Below, piece after piece: positions 54,359 to 63,006 of a stretch of 64,000 nt of DNA. The DNA is taken from NCBI GenBank assembly GCA_028284225.1, contig JANQSD010000013.1, positions 1-64,000 of the forward strand, in the 5' to 3' direction. Under the pieces are notes generated by a model that saw only the letters and a program-made list of their open reading frames with translations, was not told the DNA's origin and ran no database searches. Position numbers and translations under genes: made by a program. Numbering within the stretch: the first letter of the stretch is position 1; the number at the start of each line of letters is the position of its first letter. Source of the DNA: Arenicellales bacterium (lineage in GTDB: Bacteria > Pseudomonadota > Gammaproteobacteria > Arenicellales > JAHEKD01).

Positions 54359-55405
54359 ATGACAAGTAGACGTGAATTCATTAAAAAAACCGGGTTAGCG
54401 GGTGCTGCAGGCGCATCAGTACTGGCGGCTCCGGCGGTACACACTCAATCAACCATAAAATGGCGCTTGCAAACCTATGCCGGGCCTGCGCTGGCAGAAC
54501 ATGTGATAAAGCCCTCCATTGACGCATTCAATAAAGTGGCCAATGGAGAAATGGAAATTGAACTGTATTTTGCCGATCAATTAGTACCCACCAGTGAATT
54601 GTTCCGCGCTATGCAGAAAGGCACTATAGACGCAGTGCAGTCAGATGATGATTCAATCGCATCACCGACCGAGGTCTCGGTTTTTGGCGGTTACTTCCCA
54701 TTTGCCACACGTTATAGTCTTGATGTGCCGGTGTTATTTAGCCAATGGGGTCTGGCGGAAATCTGGGAATCCGAATACGACAAAGTTGAAGGTGTTAAAT
54801 GGCTGTCGGCAGGGGCCTGGGATCCATGTCATTTTGCGACTAAAGAGCCTATTAATAGTTTGGCTGACCTTGAAGGCAAACGGGTATTCACTTTCCCGAC
54901 AGCGGGCCGGTTTTTGACACGCTTTGGTGTGGTGCCGGTAACCTTACCTTGGGAAGATATTGAAGTTGCAGTCCAGACAGGTGAACTAGATGGAATCGCC
55001 TGGTCGGGAATTACCGAAGACTATACTGTTGGCTGGGCTGATGTAACGGATTACTTCCTGACTAATAACATTTCCGGTGCCTGGTGTGGCAGTTATTTTG
55101 CTAACGAAGAAAAGTGGAATGCTCTGCCTGAACACCTGCAGGAATTGTTTAAACTTTGTATGGATTCATCGCATTATTATCGCCAACACTGGTATTGGGG
55201 CGGTGAAGCCAAACTCAGGACAGAAGGTACCAAAATGCAATTAACCTCAATCCCGGATGAAGAATGGGCAACGGTTGAAGCCGAGGCACGTAAATTCTGG
55301 GATGAGATTGCAGCCGAAAGTGAAGTTAAAGCCCAGGTCGTGCAAATCCTTAAAGATTACAACGCAGCCATGGGTAAAGCCGGTCGACCTTATCGGTACG
55401 GTTAA
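54359..55405 (+). CDS. TRAP transporter substrate-binding protein (DctP), Tat-exported
   Basis: This 348-aa binding protein starts MTSRREFIKKTGLAGAAGA, a twin-arginine signal ending near AAPAVHTQ. Its DctP landmarks include LADLEGKRVFTFPTAGRFLTRFGVVPV and WEDIEVAVQTGELDGIAWSG. In this family the arginine and aromatic residues bind a carboxylate or similar acid. I chose the ATG at 54359 after CATAGGAGATTACGAG; the longer frame overlaps dctM. The order Q-M-P is unusual but known. The ligand is likely an anionic small molecule, unspecified. Confidence 0.9.
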   Translation: MTSRREFIKKTGLAGAAGASVLAAPAVHTQSTIKWRLQTYAGPALAEHVIKPSIDAFNKVANGEMEIELYFADQLVPTSELFRAMQKGTIDAVQSDDDSIASPTEVSVFGGYFPFATRYSLDVPVLFSQWGLAEIWESEYDKVEGVKWLSAGAWDPCHFATKEPINSLADLEGKRVFTFPTAGRFLTRFGVVPVTLPWEDIEVAVQTGELDGIAWSGITEDYTVGWADVTDYFLTNNISGAWCGSYFANEEKWNALPEHLQELFKLCMDSSHYYRQHWYWGGEAKLRTEGTKMQLTSIPDEEWATVEAEARKFWDEIAAESEVKAQVVQILKDYNAAMGKAGRPYRYG

Positions 55406-55442
55406 TTGTTAGTTTTTAATGGATTTAGAGAATTACCATATT

Positions 55443-55521
55443 ACCCCTCCTAGCCTCCCCTGATAGGGGAGGAATTTTAATAGCAAAGATTCTCCCCCTC
55501 TCAGGGGGAGCTAGGGGGGCT
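55443..55521. repeat. Double-palindrome intergenic element (GGGGAGG family)
   Basis: CCTCCCCT-GAT-AGGGGAGG at 55454-55472 and CTCCCCCT-CTC-AGGGGGAG at 55492-55510 are bracketed by an outer inverted pair, CCCCTCCTAGC and GCTAGGGGGG. The element could fold into one long two-armed structure. It separates the TRAP genes from the ligase gene. The first palindrome is identical to that at 31003-31021. Confidence 0.8.
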
Positions 55522-55570
55522 AAAATAAAATTTAAAAGCCATTACACCAGATAATAGTTGAGGAATAAAC

Positions 55571-56938
55571 ATGCCAGGAAATCTTTCGTTAGATCAGTTA
55601 AAAAAGCTGGTTAGAACAGGCCAGATCGATACAGTTTTGGCCTGTCAGGTTGATATGCAAGGGCGTTTAATGGGTAAACGTTTTCAGGCTGAGTTTTTTG
55701 TTGATGGTGCCTGGAATGAAACTCACAGTTGTAACTATCTGCAGGCAACCGACATGGAAATGTTTACAGTTGAAGGTTACAAAGCGACCAGTTGGGCAGC
55801 CGGTTATGGTGATTACACCATGAAACCGGATATGAGTACCTTACGCTTGATTCCCTGGCTGGAGGGCACAGCATTAGTGTTATGTGATGTGCTTGACCAT
55901 CACACTCATGCTGATGTGCCGCATTCACCCAGGGCCGTACTCAAGCAGCAAATATCCCGGCTTAAAGGGATGGGTTACCAGGCCATGATGGCTACAGAGC
56001 TTGAATTTTTCCTGTTTCGGGAGTCGTTTGAGGAATTACACGATTTAGGTTATCGCAACATGACGCCGATTAGTCCTTACAATGAGGATTATCATATCTT
56101 TCAGACCACCAAGGAAGAAGATGTGATGCGTTCGATCCGAAACGGTCTGCAGGGTGCAGGTGTGCCGGTTGAGAACTCCAAGGGTGAAGCTGATCCGGGC
56201 CAGGAAGAAATTAATGTGCGTTATGCTGAAGCTTTAGAAATGGCGGATAATCACGCTATTACCAAAAATGCATGTAAAGAAATTGCCTGGCAAAAAGGCC
56301 GGGCATTGACCTTTTTGGCCAAATGGCATCATGATGCAGCCGGTTCATCCAGTCATGTTCATCAATCTCTGTGGACGTTAAAGGGGCAACCCGCTTTTTA
56401 CGACAAAAAAGGCGATTACGGCATGTCAAAGCAGATGTGTCATTATATGGCCGGCTTGTTAAATCATGCCTCTGAAATCACATATTTTCTGGCGCCATAT
56501 ATCAACTCCTATAAACGTTTTGCTGCGGGTACCTTTGCGCCTACCAAAGCAATCTGGTCAAAGGATAATCGTACCGCCGGTTATCGGCTCTGTGGTGAAG
56601 GCAGTAAAGCGATTAGAGTAGAATGCCGAGTAGGTGGCTCCGATTTAAATCCTTACCTGGCAATGGCAGCACTAATCGCAGCAGGCATATCCGGCATTGA
56701 AAACAAACTGGAGCTTGAAGCAGAGTTTAAGGGTGATGCTTACCAGGCCAAACGGGCACGGGGTATTCCGGAGACCCTGCGCGATGCGACTAAGGCGTTA
56801 AAATCTTCCAAGATGCTTAGAGCGGCAATGGGTGATGATGTTATTGATCACTATGTCAGAGCTGCAGAATGGGAGCAGGAAGACTTTGACACTAAGGTCA
56901 CAGACTACGAAGTTGCGCGTGGATTCGAGCGAGCATGA
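55571..56938 (+). CDS. Glutamine-synthetase-like gamma-glutamyl ligase (PuuA/GlnA3-type)
   Basis: This 455-aa protein has the glutamine-synthetase fold and catalytic signatures but a non-canonical sequence. Landmarks are the N-terminal QVDMQGRLMGKRFQAEFF, TELEFFLFRESF (Mg2+ glutamates), GQEEINVRYAEALEMADNH, KWHHDAAGSSSHVHQSLW and NPYLAMAALIAAG. This pattern fits gamma-glutamyl-polyamine or gamma-glutamyl-amine ligases (PuuA, IpuC, GlnA3) rather than GlnA. It would attach glutamate to an amine. It sits upstream of an aldehyde dehydrogenase and an iron alcohol dehydrogenase, as in gamma-glutamylated catabolic routes. A GAGGAA ribosome site precedes the ATG. Confidence 0.88.
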   Translation: MPGNLSLDQLKKLVRTGQIDTVLACQVDMQGRLMGKRFQAEFFVDGAWNETHSCNYLQATDMEMFTVEGYKATSWAAGYGDYTMKPDMSTLRLIPWLEGTALVLCDVLDHHTHADVPHSPRAVLKQQISRLKGMGYQAMMATELEFFLFRESFEELHDLGYRNMTPISPYNEDYHIFQTTKEEDVMRSIRNGLQGAGVPVENSKGEADPGQEEINVRYAEALEMADNHAITKNACKEIAWQKGRALTFLAKWHHDAAGSSSHVHQSLWTLKGQPAFYDKKGDYGMSKQMCHYMAGLLNHASEITYFLAPYINSYKRFAAGTFAPTKAIWSKDNRTAGYRLCGEGSKAIRVECRVGGSDLNPYLAMAALIAAGISGIENKLELEAEFKGDAYQAKRARGIPETLRDATKALKSSKMLRAAMGDDVIDHYVRAAEWEQEDFDTKVTDYEVARGFERA

Positions 56939-56965
56939 GTTCAACGCCATCAGTAGAACTGTGAT

Positions 56966-57018
56966 TCGTCATTCCAGTGCTGCCTGTCCCCGTGTAGGCG
57001 TGGAGCGGGAATCCAGAA
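56966..57018. repeat. Intergenic repeat GTCATTCC...GGAATCCAG, forward copy
   Basis: The unit starting GTCATTCC near 56970 and containing CTGTCCCCGTGTAGGCGTGG and GCGGGAATCCAG matches the reverse complement of 59720-59765 with about 40 of 48 positions the same. It lies in the 101-bp gap between the ligase and aldehyde dehydrogenase genes. Confidence 0.75.
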
Positions 57019-57039
57019 AATGATCCAGGTAAATATTAC

Positions 57040-58422
57040 ATGACTAAAACCCTACAATGCATATCCCCAATTGACGGTTCGGTTTATGCCGAGCGACAAA
57101 CATTCAGCTTCGAACAAGCAACTCAAAACGTTGCCAGAGCCGGATCTGCACAACGGCAATGGGCGGCAAGGCCTATCGCCGAGCGCATAGAATTGGTCCT
57201 GGCCGGTGTTGCCAAAGTCGGCCAAATGAACGATGAAATCGTACCGGAATTAGCCTGGCAGATGGGCAGGCCGGTGCGCTATGGCGGTGAGTTTGGTGGT
57301 TTTGAAGAACGTTCCAAATACATGGCAGAGATTGCAGAAGAATCGCTGGCGCCTATATTGATCGAGGACAGCGATAATTTTGAGCGACGTATTATCCGTG
57401 AACCACATGGTGTAGTAATGGTAATTGCACCCTGGAATTACCCTTATATGACTGCCGTCAACACCGTGGCTCCAGCATTAATAGCCGGTAATGCAGTTGT
57501 ACTTAAGCATGCCACCCAGACATTGTTAGTAGGTGAACGCATGGCTAAAGCATTCCATCAAGCTGGTGTGCCTGAAGATGTTTTCCAGAATATTTTTCTG
57601 GATCATGACACAACGTCAGCATTGATTGCAGCAAAGAGTTTTGGGTTTGTTAATTTCACAGGCTCTGTAGGTGGTGGACAAGCAATGGAAAAAGCCGCCG
57701 CCGGTACATTTACCAATCTTGGTCTGGAGCTTGGCGGCAAAGATCCGGGCTATGTAATGGACGATGCAAATGTTGAAGCTGCTGCTGAGACTTTAATAGA
57801 CGGAGCGATGTTTAATTCAGGCCAATGTTGCTGTGGGATAGAACGTATTTATGTGTATCGTTCACATTATGATGAGTTTGTCGATAGAGCCGTTGCCATT
57901 GTCGAAAGTTATAAATTAGGCAATCCTTTGGATCAGTCAACCACACTTGGACCGATGGCAAACAAACGGTTTGCTGATGAAGTTAGAGCACAAACCGAAG
58001 AAGCGCTTGCACAGGGCGCAACGGCTCATATTAGTAAGTTTGCTGAAGATGATGCCGGCACCTATTTATCACCACAAGTATTGACCAATGTGAATCACGA
58101 CATGCGTGTGATGCATGATGAAAGCTTTGGCCCGGTGGTGGGCATTATGAAAGTTGATTCCGATGAACAGGCTATCGAACTAATGAACGACAGCGAGTTT
58201 GGCCTGACAGCATCATTATGGACTAATGATACACAACGGGCTGCAAATATTGGCGCGCGAGTCGAAACCGGAACTGTGTTTATGAACCGCGCCGATTATC
58301 TTGATCCCGCCTTGTGTTGGACCGGTTGCAAACAGACCGGCCGAGGTGGTGCTTTATCAGTCATTGGTTATCAGAATTTAACCCGTCCAAAATCCTATCA
58401 TTTAAGGAAGTTACAATCATGA
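57040..58422 (+). CDS. Aldehyde dehydrogenase family protein
   Basis: This 460-aa NAD(P)+-dependent dehydrogenase has the oxyanion asparagine in PWNYPY (N133), the general base in LELGGKDPGYV (E230), and the nucleophile in NSGQCCCGIERI (C264, within a triple cysteine). It is slightly short for the family but complete. Following the gamma-glutamyl ligase and overlapping the alcohol dehydrogenase by 4 bp, it probably oxidises an aldehyde made on a gamma-glutamyl or free amino substrate. Confidence 0.9.
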   Translation: MTKTLQCISPIDGSVYAERQTFSFEQATQNVARAGSAQRQWAARPIAERIELVLAGVAKVGQMNDEIVPELAWQMGRPVRYGGEFGGFEERSKYMAEIAEESLAPILIEDSDNFERRIIREPHGVVMVIAPWNYPYMTAVNTVAPALIAGNAVVLKHATQTLLVGERMAKAFHQAGVPEDVFQNIFLDHDTTSALIAAKSFGFVNFTGSVGGGQAMEKAAAGTFTNLGLELGGKDPGYVMDDANVEAAAETLIDGAMFNSGQCCCGIERIYVYRSHYDEFVDRAVAIVESYKLGNPLDQSTTLGPMANKRFADEVRAQTEEALAQGATAHISKFAEDDAGTYLSPQVLTNVNHDMRVMHDESFGPVVGIMKVDSDEQAIELMNDSEFGLTASLWTNDTQRAANIGARVETGTVFMNRADYLDPALCWTGCKQTGRGGALSVIGYQNLTRPKSYHLRKLQS

Positions 58423-59564
58423 CAATTCAAGCAAATTGGTCTTATCCAACTGCCATAAAATTTGGGGCAGGAAGAATTAATGAAATTGCCGAGGCCTGTG
58501 CACAGGCGGGTATTAACAAGCCGTTGTTGGTTACTGACAAGGGCTTGGCGGATTTGCCGATTACCCAGTCAACTCTGGATTTGCTTGAATCTGCTGGTCT
58601 TGGACGCGCATTGTTTGCAGATGTTGACCCAAATCCGAATGAAATAAACATGGAGGCCGGTATTGAAGTGTATAAGCAAGGCGGTCACGATGGAGTGATT
58701 GCTTTTGGCGGCGGTTCTGGTCTTGATTTGGGTAAAATGGTGGCATTCATGGCGGGGCAAACTCGTCCGGTTTGGGATTTTGAAGATATTGGCGATTGGT
58801 GGACCCGGGCAGCCGCTGATGCCATCGCCCCAATTATTGCGGTGCCGACTACTGCGGGCACAGGTTCAGAAGTAGGTCGGGCCAGTGTGATTACTAACAG
58901 CCAAACACATGTAAAAAAAATCATCTTTCATCCAAAAGTTTTACCGACAGTAGTCATTTGCGATCCTGAACTTACTATAGGCATGCCCAAAGTTATTACA
59001 GCAGGCACCGGTATGGACGCATTCGCTCACTGCCTGGAAGCCTATAGTTCGCCGCATTATCACCCCATGAGTCAAGGTATAGCATTAGAAGGGATGAAGC
59101 TTGTTAAAGAAAATTTACTCAGGGCTTATGAAGATGGCACGGATATTGATGCCAGGGCCAATATGATGTCGGCTGCAGCAATGGGAGCTACCGCATTCCA
59201 AAAAGGGCTGGGAGCTATCCATGCTTTATCGCATCCTATAGGCGCCATCTACAACACTCATCACGGCATGACTAATGCAGTAGTGATGCCACCCGTGTTG
59301 AGGCTTAACCGGCCTGAAATTGAACAGCGCATTGGCCATGCTGCCGCTTACTTAGGTATTGAAGGTGGGTTTGACGGGTTTTACGGCTATGTTTTGAAGC
59401 TAAGGCAAGAATTAGCCGTGCCGGATAAACTGGCTGAACTTGGTGCAGGAACAGATCGCATTGATGAATTAACCGACATGGCGTTACAGGACCCGAGTTG
59501 TGGTGGTAACCCGGTTGAACTCAACCAGGAAAACGTCAAACAATTATTTATTGATTGTATTTGA
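58419..59564 (+). CDS. Iron-containing alcohol dehydrogenase
   Basis: This 381-aa group III alcohol dehydrogenase has the cofactor-binding GGGSGLDLGKMVAFMA, the VPTTAGTGSEVGRASVI loop, and metal ligands in GTGMDAFAHCLEAY (D, H) and HALSHPIGAIYNTHHGMTNAVVMP (two H). I chose the ATG at 58419 overlapping the aldehyde dehydrogenase stop (ATGA) with AAGGAAG upstream. It would supply the aldehyde from an alcohol, or reduce it. The long frame starting further upstream runs through the neighbour's coding sequence. Confidence 0.92.
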   Translation: MTIQANWSYPTAIKFGAGRINEIAEACAQAGINKPLLVTDKGLADLPITQSTLDLLESAGLGRALFADVDPNPNEINMEAGIEVYKQGGHDGVIAFGGGSGLDLGKMVAFMAGQTRPVWDFEDIGDWWTRAAADAIAPIIAVPTTAGTGSEVGRASVITNSQTHVKKIIFHPKVLPTVVICDPELTIGMPKVITAGTGMDAFAHCLEAYSSPHYHPMSQGIALEGMKLVKENLLRAYEDGTDIDARANMMSAAAMGATAFQKGLGAIHALSHPIGAIYNTHHGMTNAVVMPPVLRLNRPEIEQRIGHAAAYLGIEGGFDGFYGYVLKLRQELAVPDKLAELGAGTDRIDELTDMALQDPSCGGNPVELNQENVKQLFIDCI

Positions 59565-59675
59565 GTAACTACAACTACGGCATTGCGGGCTATGATCCGG
59601 AATTCAAGCATTATCAACAGCATTCTAAATACACCACAGGTTGTGCTTAGGGAACATTACATAAAGGCAGTTTCG

Positions 59676-59765
59676 TTACTCTCGCGAAGGCGGGAGTCCA
59701 GGAACATCAAGCGCTCATGGATTCCCGCTCCCTGCCTACGCGGGGACAGGCTACGTGGGAATGAC
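59676..59765. repeat. Intergenic repeats, GGGAGTCCAGG and reverse GGATTCCCGC copies
   Basis: GTTACTCTCGCGAAGGCGGG followed by AGTCCAGG is one unit, and TGGATTCCCGCTCCC to CGTGGGAATGAC (59717-59765) is an inverted copy of the repeat at 56966. A long frame across here (59583-59828) reads repeat DNA and is not a gene. The 267-bp space between the alcohol dehydrogenase and exporter genes holds nothing else evident. Confidence 0.75.
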
Positions 59766-59830
59766 TACGTATATATTTTCTCTATGAGTGTAAATCTGAT
59801 GCGGTATTACTTCAGGAATCATTTTTAAAT

Positions 59831-60697
59831 TTGACTCATTCATACAAGGGGGTTGCTTTATTCGTTAGCGCCTGGTTAATAATCCCGTTAATGGATGTAT
59901 CGGCCAAGCAACTGAGTTATTTGGGCTATTCGATAGTTGAAATAACCTGGGCCAGATTCTTCTTTAATAGTTTAGTCATTATCCCGGTTTTGTTATTCAC
60001 ACAGCGCAATGCTTTTCGCAAGCCTGTAATGCCTCAATGGCAATTTATCCGGGTTGCCTGTTTATTAGCAGCCACTTTTTTTTATTTTAGTGCGCTCAAG
60101 ACTATGCCGCTTGCTGACGCACTTGCGATTTATTTTCTTTACCCGTTTGTGATTACCGTGTTTGCGCCGTTATTATTGGGTGAGAGCGTAGGAATAAGGC
60201 GCTATTTAGCGGTGGCTATTGGTTTTTTGGGTACGCTAATCATAGTGCGTCCAGGTTTTCAGTCTATTCCTGCAGGTGTCTGGTATTTAATTATAGGCGC
60301 ATGCTGTTTTGCTTTTTATAATTTGTACACACGTAAATTAATCAATCATGCAAAACCCAGTGAGATTCTATTGTTTCAATCTTTGTCTGGTACTTTGGTG
60401 ATGACAGCTATTGTGCCGTTTTTCTGGAAAATGCCGGACTTAAAGGCCTTAAGTTTATTTTTAGTAATGGGTGGTGTCTCAGCTCTAGCACATTATTTAT
60501 TGATTCTGTCTTATCGTTTCGCCAGTGCATCGTTTCTGGCGCCGTTTGCATATTTTGAAATCATTTCAGCAACCTTGTTTGGTTTTATATTCTTTGGAGA
60601 TTTTCCTGATAGCTGGACCTGGATTGGTATTGCCGTAATCGTTATCTGTGGTATCTATATCTCACTTAGAGAACAAGAAAAACCAAATAACACCTGA
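59831..60697 (+). CDS. EamA/DMT-family transporter
   Basis: This 288-aa inner-membrane protein has about ten hydrophobic segments in two EamA repeats, with LADALAIYFLYPFVITVFAPLLLGE in the first and RFASASFLAPFAYFEIISATLFGF in the second. Such carriers export or import amino acids and related metabolites. The start is a TTG at 59831, as the only start that leaves the first segment intact; upstream is repeat DNA. It may move a product of the adjacent catabolic genes. It is convergent with the nitrilase-family gene. Confidence 0.88.
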   Translation: MTHSYKGVALFVSAWLIIPLMDVSAKQLSYLGYSIVEITWARFFFNSLVIIPVLLFTQRNAFRKPVMPQWQFIRVACLLAATFFYFSALKTMPLADALAIYFLYPFVITVFAPLLLGESVGIRRYLAVAIGFLGTLIIVRPGFQSIPAGVWYLIIGACCFAFYNLYTRKLINHAKPSEILLFQSLSGTLVMTAIVPFFWKMPDLKALSLFLVMGGVSALAHYLLILSYRFASASFLAPFAYFEIISATLFGFIFFGDFPDSWTWIGIAVIVICGIYISLREQEKPNNT

Positions 60698-60698
60698 T

Positions 60699-61532
60699 TT
60701 AGACTTCACTTTTGATTACATTCAAATCTGCATAACTTTTAAATCTGTCAGCTAAAAACGAGTAGTTTTCTCGGGTTTTTGTTATTGTTGCCGGATCAAT
60801 TTCAAGATAAATCAAAGCCTCATCATGTTGAGGAAATTCAAAAGCCGGATTTTGTTGATCTGACCAGGGGCCACAGAACAGCGAATGGCCATAGTTTTTT
60901 CCTGCTCTATTCAGGCTGAGCAAATAAATCTGATTTTCCAGTGCCCGGGTTTTGACAAAATCATGCCAATTATCAAATGACTCATCGCGCCCGTAAGCAC
61001 CGCAATGTAGTACCAGTTGTACGTCATGGTTAATCACTAGTGTGCGAGTCAGCTCGGGAATACGAATGTCATAGCAAATAACGGGTGCTATGTTTATACC
61101 TTTATGCTTAAATACAAATAGGTGATCACCTTTTTGGAAATATTCCTTTTCCATTGAATAACCAAATTGAGCAATATGCAATTTGTCAAAATGACCCAGA
61201 ATAGTTCCATCCGCCCCAAGCGCAACTTGTGTGATTCGATAACCATCATCTCTTAACCTGGGGATACCATAAACCACAGCAGTTTGAAATTCGACACACA
61301 GTTCACGAAAAACAGAGTAGGTTGGCCCATCCAACGATTCAGCCAATTCACTCAAATTATCAAATGCAGCTCTGGAGTAATCAATGCTGGATAATTCCGG
61401 CAGTACCACCAAGTCGGCATGTTCTTGCGATAAACAGCGGCAGATTTTCTCAGCAATTATGTTTACATGATCATCTCGTTCACTGGCAGTTGTTAACCGA
61501 GGAACATCGATTTGGCAGGCGAGGATTTTCAT
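60699..61532 (-). CDS. Carbon-nitrogen hydrolase (nitrilase/omega-amidase family)
   Basis: This 277-aa hydrolase has the Glu-Lys-Cys triad in LPELSS (E, about 46), FDKLHI (K, about 118) and VICYDIRIPE (C, about 150). It resembles amidases such as omega-amidase and N-carbamoylputrescine amidase and would cleave a C-N bond of a linear amide. I chose the ATG at 61532 (MKILACQI) over a TTG-initiated form that overlaps the next gene upstream. It lies beside the gamma-glutamyl cluster and could hydrolyse an amide from it. Confidence 0.88.
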   Translation of the reverse strand: MKILACQIDVPRLTTASERDDHVNIIAEKICRCLSQEHADLVVLPELSSIDYSRAAFDNLSELAESLDGPTYSVFRELCVEFQTAVVYGIPRLRDDGYRITQVALGADGTILGHFDKLHIAQFGYSMEKEYFQKGDHLFVFKHKGINIAPVICYDIRIPELTRTLVINHDVQLVLHCGAYGRDESFDNWHDFVKTRALENQIYLLSLNRAGKNYGHSLFCGPWSDQQNPAFEFPQHDEALIYLEIDPATITKTRENYSFLADRFKSYADLNVIKSEV

Positions 61533-61542
61533 GACTAACTTC

Positions 61543-62937
61543 TTACTGTTTATAAGAGTCGAATAGAACTCCAATAGGTGATCTTATTAGTTTATTTCTC
61601 TTGGATCTGAAACTCATTTCACTACGGTAAAGTGAAATTAATGCTGATCCACCTGTGATACTTCCAATAACACCAGCAATTGGCCAAACCAAGGCCGTAG
61701 CTGCAATAACTCCTGATACAATAATTCCTGCCGCTTCTTGCTTTCGATTATTAATATACTCAGTTTTCAGGAGCTTAAGATTTTTTTCATGCAAATGAAA
61801 TGCGTTTTCAAGTTCACTTTGTATACTCTGTGCTATTTTAGTAATGTCTTTAGGTTCGGAATCTCCAAGTCGGCGTAGCGAACTTAATATAAGTTGTCTT
61901 AATTCTGAAACAGTACTATTCTCTCGTAGCTTCATAACATCATTAATTGTAAGATTATCAAGCCAAGATAATTCTTTCGTCATCAATGAAGAAGCTATGA
62001 TTTCATCGTTAAGTTCAGCCAGTTGCATATTTAGCGTTCGATGAGATGCCGCATGTAAATCATAAAGATGCCTGTCCAATGCTAATTCACTATGATAACT
62101 ACTAGCTACTTTTCCTGCTCCTAGACATTGCGAAACACTGTAAAAAAGCGTTGAATATAGGTCCATGCTATTAAGAGGTAACGGATTATTATACAGGCCT
62201 TGTTTTTGATACCTTGAAAACCGTGACCAAGCAGCTAAAGGGTTTGTCCTATCATCCGGTTGATTGAAGCCAGGTATATTTTTAGGATTCCTGATTTCTT
62301 TTGAAAAATTTTCTAAATTAATATTGTTATTTAAAAAATACATAACATCTTTAAAATCAGAAAATACTAAACCTGTTATCTCGGAAAGTAAACGTCTTGA
62401 GACTGACTCGATTATTTGAGTGTCTGCATATCTTGTATCGTGCTCTGCAATAACTACTGCTAATGGGAAACCATCTTGAGGGCAAAGAGCAGATTCTCCA
62501 TTTGCAATGCCGAGGTAGTTAATTAAAATTTCGGAGACCCGTCCAAAATTTAACGCTAGTCCAGAATTTAACGTTACCATTGTCTGATCTGGAATTAATA
62601 TAATATCTGTAAAACAACCAATCCTTGATGCCATTTGTTGAAATGTCCATGGGGCTGGAATAAGAAATTTTTGATTTTGCTGGTTTACTAATAAATTTTT
62701 GAGGTCTGAATCAACGTCACTCCAAATCTTGGATATCTCTTGTCTGGTTTTATCACATTCGGCTATGTAGTAGCTAAGTTGATCAGAAGTAGCCAATAGT
62801 TTCTCATTGACAAAAAAATGAATCGGGTCATTAGAATTTTTAAACTCTTGAGCTTCCGGACCAAACCTACTTTTTAGTATTTGTAAAATATGATTATTGT
62901 GTTCATAGATTTGTTTTGCGAAATCTCGATTAAGCAT
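61543..62937 (-). CDS. Unrecognised 464-aa protein with C-terminal hydrophobic segment
   Basis: I do not recognise this protein. The N-terminal two-thirds is soluble and mixed helical, with no motif I can name; CPQDGFPLAVVIAEHDTRYAD near residue 160 is the most ordered-looking stretch. Residues about 345-405 are charged and probably coiled (LRRLGDSEPKDITKIAQSIQSELENAFHLHEKNLKLLKTEY), followed by a glycine- and alanine-rich hydrophobic stretch of about 34 residues (AAGIIVSGVIAATALVWPIA to SALISLY) that could span or insert into a membrane. The tail is basic. It is rich in N and L with AT-rich codon use. It ends 10 bp before the nitrilase-family start, on the same strand. Confidence 0.6.
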   Translation of the reverse strand: MLNRDFAKQIYEHNNHILQILKSRFGPEAQEFKNSNDPIHFFVNEKLLATSDQLSYYIAECDKTRQEISKIWSDVDSDLKNLLVNQQNQKFLIPAPWTFQQMASRIGCFTDIILIPDQTMVTLNSGLALNFGRVSEILINYLGIANGESALCPQDGFPLAVVIAEHDTRYADTQIIESVSRRLLSEITGLVFSDFKDVMYFLNNNINLENFSKEIRNPKNIPGFNQPDDRTNPLAAWSRFSRYQKQGLYNNPLPLNSMDLYSTLFYSVSQCLGAGKVASSYHSELALDRHLYDLHAASHRTLNMQLAELNDEIIASSLMTKELSWLDNLTINDVMKLRENSTVSELRQLILSSLRRLGDSEPKDITKIAQSIQSELENAFHLHEKNLKLLKTEYINNRKQEAAGIIVSGVIAATALVWPIAGVIGSITGGSALISLYRSEMSFRSKRNKLIRSPIGVLFDSYKQ

Positions 62938-63006
62938 TTATTGTTACTAATAATTATTGAATTTGCTTCTTGTTTAAACTAAATATAACTAGAAATTTTA
63001 ACCTAA

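Noticed and set aside
55571-56938. Housekeeping glutamine synthetase (glnA)
   Set aside because: Sequence landmarks and the catabolic neighbours fit the gamma-glutamyl-amine ligase group better, and no glnL/glnG genes follow.
59583-59828. 81-codon open frame after the iron alcohol dehydrogenase
   Set aside because: Most of it is a translated copy of the palindromic intergenic repeat and it has no ribosome site.
56939-59830. Insertion sequence or composite transposon around the dehydrogenase pair
   Set aside because: There is no transposase and the flanking inverted repeats belong to a common intergenic repeat family, so only a weak note is kept in the findings.
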